Source: Xanthostigma xanthostigma
Taxonomy: Eukaryota > Arthropoda > Insecta > Raphidioptera > Raphidiidae
Direction: 5' to 3'
NCBI GenBank assembly: GCA_963575645.1
Contig: OY754470.1
Coordinates: 25,960,501-26,024,500, forward strand
DNA length: 64,000 nt
Shown here: positions 55,426-64,000 of the stretch, in pieces
Layout: every line of letters starts with the position of its first letter
Position numbering within the stretch: the first letter of the stretch is position 1
The notes under the pieces: generated by a model
Seen by the model: the letters and a program-made list of their open reading frames with translations, nothing else
The model's database searches: none
Told to the model about the DNA's origin: nothing
Translations under genes and position numbers: made by a program

Positions 55426-56142
55426 CTAGCGGTCCCGCCCGGTTTCACCCGGGTGCAAAAGAACGAATGGGGAAGGAAGGGACATGAGTACGCACATTCA
55501 TCTTAGTTTACCGAGATGAATGTTGTGTCCAAACATCATAATGATTGACGTTACCGTTTAAAAGTTTTTGTCGTTAAAAAGCAGTATTTACCTATACTTA
55601 CTTTTTTTAAGTAATAAATTTCTTTTAATATAATAAATATTTAATTGAAAACACTGTACGAACATTATTTTTATATAGGTGCCTATAGTTGTAACAGTTT
55701 TCAAATGAGCTATTAATTAAAATTTAATTTTCATTAGTCGTAACACGTAATAAAATTTTAAAAAATTGAAATGTGAGCTTTAGAATAAAGCAACGTAGAA
55801 AATAAAAAAAAATAAAAATATATTCACCGACGTGGGGCTTGAACCCTAGACCCTGGCATTAAGAGTCTTACGTTCTACCGACAAGCTATCCGGGCTTCTA
55901 AATTTCACGCGCTAATATTGCATAGTTAAGGCATTTCACCTGATGATATTTGTCGGACGGACTAATTTTGAGATACATCTTGCAACATTTTTCATTGATG
56001 TTCCGCTCCAATTGGTCGTAGCGTAATATTATATAACCTATAGCCTTCCTCGATAAATGGGCTATCCAACAAAAAAAATTTCAATTCGAACCAGTAGTTT
56101 CTGAGATTAGCGCGTTCAACCAAACAAACAAATAAACAAACT
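55426..56142 (-). mobile_element. Helitron carrying a tRNA-Lys-like sequence, copy 2
   Basis: It is colinear with 33392-34128: CTAG at 55426-55429, GGTCCCGCCCGGTTTCACCC, the AT-rich segment, the tRNA-like stretch, GGCTATAGGTTATATAATATTAC in reverse, GAACGCGCTAATCTCAGAAA in reverse. The copy stops at 56142, about 23 bases short of the expected TCTATAC head, and joins a hAT-like sequence. Confidence 0.8.
55825..55895 (-). pseudogene. tRNA-Lys(CUU)-like sequence, copy 2
   Basis: It has the same structure as 33786-33857: the anticodon loop with CTT and B box GGGTTCAAGCC are kept. The A-box region has lost bases (TAGCTTGTCGG instead of TAGCTCAGTCGG), so the D arm is broken. It travels with the Helitron. 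Confidence 0.75.
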
Positions 56143-56564
56143 GCCTAGGGGCCCCGCATCGACTAGGGGCCCGTGCACGCACCAAGAAAAAAATCTTTTC
56201 ATTGAACGAAAATTTTATTTGAAATTTGTATGAAATTTCCCAACAACAATATTATTTTCTTTCGTTGTTTATTGTAGTTTATTGCATTTAACAAGATAAA
56301 ATTTAAAATAACTACGTCACGTCACATTTCTCTTTCCTGACCCATCAAAAAACCTGGATCATTAATTATCTATAACCTGTTCATTTAAACCATTTCAATA
56401 AAGCTAACAAGTCAGGTAAGGCGATGCTGCAGCATCTAGTCAAGATAATATCACATAAGACATTGAAGTAACAGGATGCCTGGAACCGATCATCTGGAAG
56501 TTACTCACATCCCTTCATCAACTTGAAAAGACCTAGGGGCCCGGATAGGGTTAATCCGGCCCTG
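56143..56564 (-). mobile_element. hAT-like fragment
   Basis: From 56564 the minus strand reads CAGGGCCGGATTAACCCTAT, CCGGGCCCCTAGG, a known type of hAT terminus. The left side contains two CTAGGGGCC phrases (56144, 56163) but no clear terminal repeat. The join with the truncated Helitron suggests that one element cut into the other. Confidence 0.5.
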
Positions 56565-57569
56565 TTTTTATTGTTCTTTGAAAAACAGCGTTCGTCTGTC
56601 ACAGGCAATTTCCTTTGAAAGTATTTGACGTAAAAAAAAGGCACAGAGATAAAATATGGTGTGCCAAAAACAGATGGGAAGTACAAAAAGTTTTTTTTTA
56701 TGTTTTTGGACTAACAATTTTTTCGACTCCTAAATAATAGCCTAAATAAAATCCTTAGTACAACCTTTTTCAATTAAAAATGTGTAATCAATTAAGTAGT
56801 AAGTCAATTTATTACATTTTGATCAAACGAAGTATAATTTTCGCTTAATTAATTTCAAGATTTAAGCCAGAAAGAAAGAAAAACTCACTGTATTATTTGC
56901 ATATACAGCGTGAACTCTACATACCCGGTCCCTTCAATGTCGCTCTACAGAATTAACACTGTATTTTGAATTATTTTTTTATTTGCAGGCGATTAATTCG
57001 TCAAAATGTTAAGTTTTATGGTTGTAATTGTTAACAACGAACTTTTGATCAAGTTGAAGCTGTAATCATAAATATTAACATTTTAATTTTCACAGTTTAC
57101 TGGACATCAAAGCTGCTTAAGAATTAATACGTGATAATCTAGTGTGGAAATTTAAAAATATGATGAACTTTTGCATGCATTATTTATACAGTTCAGAACC
57201 CTTTCTGCACCCTTTCTGCAGTAAGCAGTGGTGTGCATAAAATGCAATTAAAATACATGCTGCCTTTTTAACAAATTATTTTTTAAGACAAAAAAACGAT
57301 AAATAAGTCGTAATAAGGACTGCGTCTTGTTCTTAATTCTTTATAGATCGCTCAAAATGAGATAAAATCAACTGGAACCTACACACGCACGCCACTGAAA
57401 TCCGTAGGGAATGTCACTCGTAAATTAAACAGAATAAATAATGAGCAAACGTAATTAAGGTTGATCTTTTTAAAATGCAAGTTCTATAGCTCTCAATGGC
57501 CATGGCCCCTGCATATTATTGACCTTCTCACTCATACCTCTATTAAATCTAACAAAGATCGAGTGAGCA
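56565..57569. other. Non-coding stretch
   Basis: Nothing supported. Confidence 0.35.
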
Positions 57570-58300
57570 CGCAATATTCTGTCTTTACAGACCATTTCAA
57601 AGTGGAGCAGTCTTATTTTACAATTTACGTAACAGGGATAAACATAAACGGATCCATATTACATCAGACCGTCAGGCGTCACAGAAGACCATTGCTAATA
57701 ACTCAAAAGTGACACCAAAGCTGGTTTGGGAATGCATAAGAACTTAGTTCTGGCAAAACACAACAAAGTAACTTTAATTTGGATGCCGACCGGGACACTG
57801 AAATCGAAGAAGCTGATGAGCTGACGAGGAAAGGATCGTTAACTCCATACACTGGCCCAGAGCTTGCCTTGGGAGTGTCCAAAAGCACAGTACGGGGTCA
57901 AATAAGGGAATGGATCAAAAATCAGCACAAGACATACTGGAATCAAATTTCCGGGCAGCAACACGGCAAGACTTTTATTAAAGGACCATCCCGAAAGATG
58001 AATGAAGAACTACTACAACTCAGTAGGAACAATCTTCGTCTCGTGGTAGGCCTCCTGACAGGACATTGTGCCCCACCTCCAAAGAATTGGACTGTTTAAC
58101 GAGGACTTAAAGTGCAGACAGTGCAATAAGGAGACGGAAACAGCTTATCATATTCTGTGTGAATGCGAGGCTTGGGTCGTAGAAGACAGATAATTTATGG
58201 ACAATATGGAATGAGTCCAGATGATTATATCACTCACCTAGTCCACGGACTGCACAAGCTTGTGCAAGGAACGAGGATACTGGACCGAGTGATATAAGAG
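57570..58300 (+). pseudogene. Non-LTR retrotransposon RNase H and C-terminal remnant
   Basis: Translations in changing frames give SVFTDH..., then LAKHNKVTLIWMP, then (from 57779) EIEEADELTRKGS, GPELALGVSKSTVRGQIREW, LLQLSRNNLRLVVGLLTGHC, and after another shift FNEDLKCRQCNKETETAYHI, LCECEA. The order (TLIWVPGH, ADELARKGS, SKSTVR..., LLTGHC, C.QC.KE.ET.H.LCECEA) is that of the RNase H and terminal region of I/Jockey/R1-type elements. At least three frame breaks make it a pseudogene. It is a different, less decayed copy than 47455-48030. No reverse transcriptase part is left. Confidence 0.8.
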
Positions 58301-58380
58301 ATTGGGAGATAGTACAGTAAGCCCAAGAGGCAGCAGTGTTCCCGGTGACAAACTGACACCCGTTAATTAAAAAAAAAAAA

Positions 58381-58430
58381 CACATGCAAACCAGATTGAA
58401 CCAGTGCAGCGCGTGGCCGGGCACAGCTAA
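58381..58430 (+). mobile_element. Helitron-like 3' end
   Basis: CCAGTGCAGCGCGTGGCCGG, GCACAGCTAA is the tail type seen in reverse at 58880 and 31262, with CTAA instead of CTAG. The head is not identified. Confidence 0.45.
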
Positions 58431-58879
58431 TTATTAATAGATTGCTGGTTAAATTCCAAAATTAAAAACAGCGAAGGAATTTACGATTCGGGATTTCACT
58501 AGGAATATTCCGTTAAAATTCTGACGTTCCTTTTGGGACGCAGTCTCTATAATAGTTCAATATAAATAACACGTGACACATAACCTGCAAAACGTATGAT
58601 ATATTTTCGATGCATCTGCATATTATAGGTACGCGGGGTCATAATACAACAATGCGGGTTCATAATTGAACAATGACAGTAATAATAATTATTATTACCA
58701 CCAACAGTTCCTGCAGAACAGTGACATATTTGACTAGTTTGTTATAACAATACTGTTCATTATACAATAATGCAAATATAGCTGCATATAACTGTAATGT
58801 ATGACTCGTATCAAGAGTTCATAAAATAGCATATAACTTCGTAATAATAAGAATTAAAAAAAATAATATTTATATGCAA
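58431..58879. other. Non-coding stretch
   Basis: Nothing supported. Confidence 0.35.
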
Positions 58880-59306
58880 CTAGCTGTGCCTGGCCACGCA
58901 TTGCTGTGAGTCTGTCTGGCTTGCGTGTGTTACTGTTACGTTCAATATATTATGGCGCCCCCGTTGCAGTAAAACATTTACTATAGCGTGTGTTGTTCTA
59001 GCGTTCAATAGATTGCGTTGTATTCAACAGATAGCGTTCCCGTTGCGGTAAAATATTTTGACTAGCGAGTGTTGCTTCAACGTTCAGAATATGACGGTCC
59101 CGTTGTCGTAAAATATTTAGTATAGCGTGCGTTGCTTTAACGTCCAATAGATGGCGCTGTTTTTCAAAAAAAAAGCATATTTTCACTTGTCACAGGCGCG
59201 ACATCTATATAATAGGTATATAAAAACAGGAATGCAACGCTGTGTAAAAATTTCAAAACAATCGGTGAAGAACTTTCGGAGATTGATTTTATTTTATTTA
59301 TATAGA
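58880..59306 (-). mobile_element. Non-autonomous Helitron with internal minisatellite
   Basis: On the minus strand it starts A|TCTATATAAATAAAATAAAA (59306) and ends GCGTGGCCAGGCACAGCTAG (58880-58883), flanked by T/A as expected. At 58950-59160 a 50-70 bp motif (CAATAGATGGCG, CCCGTTGCGGTAAAATATTT, TAGCGTGTGTTGCTTTAACG) is repeated three to four times with decay. The same motif is in the element at 31262-32020. Confidence 0.75.
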
Positions 59307-59465
59307 TGTGAAAAATATAAAAAAAAAACATTACATATAATATTTGAACGTTCCCTACAGAAAGAAGATTTTGAGTTGGAGAGTCTAGAAGTTTCACCAG
59401 GATAAAGGATTAGCCGAAAATTGATGGTGGTTGTAAGTAAATAAATGTTTTTAACAAGAACAAAC

Positions 59466-59677
59466 AATTCGGAACCCAAAGGAATGCTGAGACCTCTGGT
59501 GAGAAATGCGCCGAACTGTCCTAAGGGGGTGTTTGACAGGTAAACATTGATTTAGAAAAGCATGATGTTAGCCTCCATCATGCTTTTCTAAATCAATGTT
59601 TACCTGTCAAAAACCCTCCTTAGGACAGTTCGGCGCATTTCTCACCAGAGGTCTCAGCATTCCTTTGGGTTCCGAAT
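59466..59677. repeat. 212-bp foldback
   Basis: Arms of about 102 bases begin ATTCGGAACCCAAAGGAATG and end AGAAAAGCATGATG. The right arm is their reverse complement with a few mismatches; the loop is TTAGCCTC. No target duplication found. Confidence 0.8.
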
Positions 59678-60808
59678 GTGTTTTTCAATTAAAAAAAAAT
59701 GACATTACAAAGATTTTTGGATTGTTGATTTTAAATCTGAAATGTTACATATTTTTAAAACCTATTTTTTTTTATTTTAACCCTTTACATGTGGTCCTAT
59801 CCGATCGTGACGGTCGACAATTTTTCTTTTTGGCGCGAAACCGATTACTTTTTGTAAACGCAACTGGCTTTGGACACGGTTCAAAGTTCTTTGGTCCCTA
59901 AATAAATAGAATATACAATTCATACAACAAAAAACAAAAGAAGTATCGCCGGTTGTAAAGCGTTAAGGGATTGGCGCGCGATTTTTTCAAGTATGACACA
60001 GTACAAAATAAAAATCACCGCACCACACAGTTTAGTGTAGTAAATTGCTTTTGATGAAAACAACATAATTACTGTGAGCAGGCAACTATTCTTATTATTT
60101 TGGAAGTAATCCACGTGTGTAATCGTATATTATTTATTAGGTGTATACTCCTATAGCATGTAAATACTTAAGTATGTACATAATATAGCCCGTAATAATA
60201 ATATACACTATTGATCAAAAGATTTGCGGAAACAAAATGTTTCTCACTTCTCAAATCGTAAAAATGCTGGCGATTATTTCGAATACTGTAAGTAGATAGT
60301 ATTCTCGAATTTCGAAGATATGAATTTTTTATTTAAAAAAAAAAATTAATTAGATACTTATAGGTATTGCACAAAATTATGAAATTGAATATTTGTTTAA
60401 AAAATGTTTTTTTTCAAAATTCAAAAATGCATACCATCGAAAAAAATAAAAACACTTCTCTAAAAATTTCAGGGTTTTTAAAAAAACAGATAAAGGTAGT
60501 CCACAAATTAAAAAAAAAAAAAATAATTTTTTGATTTATTCAATTTTGAAAGTGCTGTAAATCATTACCTTCAATTTTAATGATTGCATTTCAGGACAGT
60601 ATTGTACATATTATGTAGATGTGTACAGCTTAGATAAGTGTGTGTGGAATTGTTGCGTGCAGACTGAACTGAAACCCACGCATATTGTGATCGCGCCACA
60701 GACAATTAAAAATGATCAATCACAAACGTCAAAAACGTATTATATCTCAGTACACTTACTACTATGTACCTATAGTGTTCTTATATGCACTGCGACTATG
60801 GAACTCTA
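59678..60808. other. Non-coding stretch
   Basis: AT-rich, with long A and T runs at 60330-60530. Nothing supported. Confidence 0.35.
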
Positions 60809-61255
60809 AAGGTCGCTGCACATACGACGCTAGTTTTGTCACTAGACTTGACTACTAGGTTTCAAGCACGCTATGGCGCTGAATTTCGTGCTGGCTTCAC
60901 ACGATGCGTGTTTTGAAACTGGATTTGTTGATGACGCACAGTAACAGTTCGAATTTTAACAAGAGTGAACGTTTATTGTCTCTGAACAGAACACACACTG
61001 ATGCCATGTTTGTTTGTGGACGCTTGTTCATGTCGTCCACGTGACAAGATAGGTACTATTTCTTGATAGGTTCTTGCTAAAAACGAACAGACAAGCAAGC
61101 ACGAAAAATAGTCCCGATTCTAATTTTAAAATTCAGCTTGTAACCACGACGGGAGCTCGCAGTGACGCCATTTCCATCCTCAAAGCCATCGTCGCAGCCG
61201 GCACAAGTTCCAGTAGTGATTCAGGTGGCAAAACCAGCGTCGTGTGCAGCGGCCT
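60809..61255. mobile_element. GGCCGC-ended miniature element, copy 2
   Basis: The left end AAGGTCGCTGCACATACGAC, GCTAG and the right end (reverse) AGGCCGCTGCACACGACGCT, GG. The family is shared with 16486-16870 and 62296-62729. No transposase. Confidence 0.7.
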
Positions 61256-61429
61256 CAACGTTACTCAAATAAGTAGGTACACATATACACCGAGAATGAC
61301 TCACTCATCAATTGTAGGACTTACGAATCCAACCAATGGTTGACCCTCCATGACCGCTGCAGAGCTGCAGAACGACCAAAATATTGAGAGAAACGATGTG
61401 TCCTACAAAATTATATAACTATGAGAATA

Positions 61430-61929
61430 TCTATATATATAAAAATGAATCCCTATAGCCCTTGGTCACGCCATCACGCGTGAACGGCTGGACCGATTTC
61501 AATATTTTTTTTGTTGTGTTTTTTATTGTCAGGAGAAGGTTCTTATGACAGAAAAAATTTAAAAAATTGCGCGGAAAAAGAGAAAATTTAAGAATCCTTA
61601 TTTAAGAAAACTTAACAACCATATATCTAGATCGAGGATGTAAAAAAACTGAATATCGTTTACTAAAATGCTTTTTTTTTGAGCACGACGGCGCAGCCGG
61701 AGTGAACCCTCGAAATAGAGCAAGTGTTTTAAAGACCAGTTATCCACGAATACTTCACGCTATTTTTTTTCGAGCACGACGGCGCAGCCGGAGTGCTCGA
61801 CATACACACATATACGCCCATGTATATTTTAAAATAGCTAGCAATTAATAAAATAGATAGATAGATGTTCCAATTAAATTGTTTTATTATTTCACTTTAT
61901 ACGTAGCGAAGCACGTACAGGGCCGCTAG
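61430..61929 (+). mobile_element. Non-autonomous Helitron
   Basis: A 500-bp element: A|TCTATATATATAAAAATGAAT...CAGGGCCGCTAG|T. The phrase GAGCACGACGGCGCAGCCGG occurs twice (61681, 61772), each after a T run. It contains the usual CGTGAACGGCTGGACCGATT. No replicase. Confidence 0.8.
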
Positions 61930-62295
61930 TATTTATATATATCTGACAATTCAGAATCGTCCATATTGAAATCTGTTTAGATTGTTTGCGAAGACTACGC
62001 CTACTTTGGTGTGTGTTTATTTGCTCTCATGGTTTTAAATGGCAACTATAAAAGGAACATTACTATCGGATTGATAAAATCGCATTTCTTTTGTTTTACT
62101 TTAGTGCGGAATGGGTCACATTTTTTTAACATTTAAAAATTTAAAATTGAAACTAAATAAAAATATAATGAACTATGACAAAAACAAATTATTTTACTAT
62201 GGTTCCTCTATCAGTTCTCAGCTGATAACATTTCAACAGAAATTGCGCATAAAGCACAAAGTTTATGATTGCAGAATGAATGATAATATGAACTT

Positions 62296-62729
62296 AAGGC
62301 CGCTGCACACGAGGCTAGGAGTTCTGCTAGCCGGTAGGCTGGATACAAAGCTAGAAATGACGTCACTGCGGGCTGGCCTGTTAGCTCACAAGATAGGTTT
62401 TAATTAAAATTAGAACAAGGGCTATGTTCCCTGCTAGATTTGCAAGAACCAATCAGGAAGCAGTATCTTGTCACGTGGGGAATTGAACAAACACCCAGAA
62501 ACCAACATGGCGTCATCTCCTCAGAGTCCGACAACAAACACGTTTTGATCTGTGTTTATATTCGAACTGTCACTGCGCGCGCAGCAGATCTATTCACAAA
62601 TCAAGCTTGAAAAATAGTCTCGTGTGAAGCGAGCACTTGACAGCAATCAAGAAAACTAGCGCTAGAAAACTAGTAGGCAAATCTAGCAAGGAATCTAGCA
62701 GCGTTTCTAGCCTCGTGTGCAGCGGCCTT
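62296..62729. mobile_element. GGCCGC-ended miniature element, best copy
   Basis: The terminal repeats AAGGCCGCTGCACACGAGGC, TAG are exact at both ends. Subterminal CTAGC phrases are many. TTA precedes the left end and lies just after the right end, so a 3-bp duplication is possible but not certain. 434 bp, no transposase. Confidence 0.8.
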
Positions 62730-64000
62730 TACATAAACACTGACCAGAACCTATAAAATGTTCAACATGGCACTCGTCTATTTAAACGCCAATATATTAT
62801 GTATGTAAACACGTGTTCATAATGTACTTTCCATAGACGTATAGGGCATGTAATAGACACTTTAAAGGTGCATTCAAATAAAAACCTCAACTACACAGCT
62901 TTTGTTAAAAAAATTGACATTTTGCAATATTATTTTTTTTATATTTATATTTATTCCAGAGCCTACAAAAAGATAAAAAATAATTGAAATAAAAAAGCTT
63001 GCTTATACGTGTTTTCATATTTTCATAAATTCATTTGATATCCCTTGAAAATGTTTTGTTGATTAATTCATCGAAGAATTATAAATTTTAATCAATTGTT
63101 CGTTATTATTATGATGAACAATTCATCAATGTTTGAAAATTTATTTAAAAGTGTTAATGCCTGATGAAGTTCAAAAAAACGTGTAAACAATTTTATTCAT
63201 TATTTAAGATAAAAAAGTGCTGCCAAAATTTTTTATTAAAATCGGCCCGACAGGACCGAACTTAAAAATTTTATGAAAACGTCATTTTGTAGATGTAGAT
63301 TTACATAGTGAAGGGTGTATACTGTATTTAATTTAATGCAGGTATGAAGTGATAATAATATTAATTAAGGGGTTATTTTTTTTTATTTCGTCCAAAAACA
63401 AAAAAGTTAAGTTCACATAATTAAAGCCAGACTGCCTATATTAACAAATACACTATATTGTCAGCAGGGTTTGGTTCTGCGACCCGAGTATTTTAAAGAT
63501 TTTATTTAAATTAAAAACTATTTTCCCGTTTTAATTTATTTATCAATACTGGAATAGCTGACAAACGGGCTCATTTAATGAGATAAACATAAATAATATT
63601 TAATTATTAGTTCCCGTCTTAAAAAATTTAAATAGATAATGACACAAAAATAAATTACGACTAATTTACTAAAATATAAAAAAATCCCGGTCTTATCTCG
63701 CATATTTCACAACAAGGAATGAATTATGACAATGATGATAATTAAAGTAAGCAAAATAAAACTTAACCTCGGCATTTTATCTACAAAGTACAAATGTTAT
63801 GTTCATGATTCATAAAAAGTCATAAAGAATAAAATGATTAATTGTTCCAAAAAAAAATGACTCGTTTTCCGTATGAATTGTTTACTTTTATACGAAAAAA
63901 AAATCATTATAAAACATTTCTTTAGATCTTAGACGAATAGGGACGGATATAGAGTCCATCAACGGCAAATTTTGTCTAATTTTATCCATTTTCTGTGAGG
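62730..64000. other. Non-coding stretch with one Helitron remnant
   Basis: At 63232-63280 the phrase ATTAAAATCGGCCCGACAGG, AATTTTATGAAAACG repeats part of the tandem Helitron at 21743-22897. Otherwise nothing supported. Confidence 0.4.

Noticed and set aside
57461-57712. An 83-codon frame before the RNase H remnant as a separate gene
   Set aside because: Its second half lines up with the start of the non-LTR RNase H region in another frame; it is part of the pseudogene.
63155-63185. CCTGATGAAGTTCAAAAAAACGTG as a hammerhead
   Set aside because: CTGATGA is present but there is no paired stem II and GAAAC is altered; probably chance or a decayed terminus.

Overview
The window reads as repeat-dense, AT-rich, non-coding DNA of an arthropod, most likely an insect. 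This rests on the mix of mobile elements: a mag-like Ty3/gypsy element, many short Helitrons with TCTATAC...CTAG ends, hAT and Harbinger miniature elements, tRNA-derived SINEs, non-LTR RNase H remnants and Penelope-like termini. Several of these are typical of Lepidoptera and Hemiptera, but the order cannot be fixed from the sequence. I found no host gene that I can defend. The only long open reading frame is the retrotransposon polyprotein.

Layout. 1-6 kb: Penelope-like and Helitron fragments, a tRNA-Ala-type SINE, and a dispersed repeat with about 113-bp internal units. 6.0-10.5 kb: a complete mag-like gypsy element on the minus strand with identical 161-bp LTRs, a 5-bp target duplication and one uninterrupted 1335-residue gag-pol frame. 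11-16 kb: Helitron, tRNA-like fragment, a perfect 199-bp palindrome and a nested inverted element. 20-23 kb: Helitrons, including a head-to-tail duplicated pair. 24-30 kb: a SINE with a 17-bp target duplication, inverted Penelope-like ends and several miniature inverted-repeat elements. 31-36 kb: hAT, a Helitron carrying a tRNA-Lys-like sequence, a 115-bp tandem array and hairpins. 36.1-37.6 kb: a near-perfect 1.47-kb palindrome. 38-41 kb: a hAT with an inner element nested in it, and a Harbinger element inside a Helitron-like host. 43-54 kb: mariner-like and hAT elements, a hAT carrying a non-LTR fragment, a tandem Penelope-like pair, and nested insertions. 54-64 kb: a second palindrome, a second tRNA-carrying Helitron, a non-LTR RNase H pseudogene and more miniature elements.

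What ties the window together is nested transposition. Repeated families present in two or more copies (Helitron with tRNA-Lys, repeat X, repeat Z, the GGCCGCTGCACAC family, the Penelope-like termini) allow insertion order and target duplications to be read directly. The observations most worth following are the hammerhead-ribozyme-like cores in the Penelope-like termini (including a 154-bp tandem pair resembling animal retrozymes), the tRNA-Lys capture by a Helitron family, and the two long palindromes. All boundaries were read by eye, and identities are approximate unless stated as exact.
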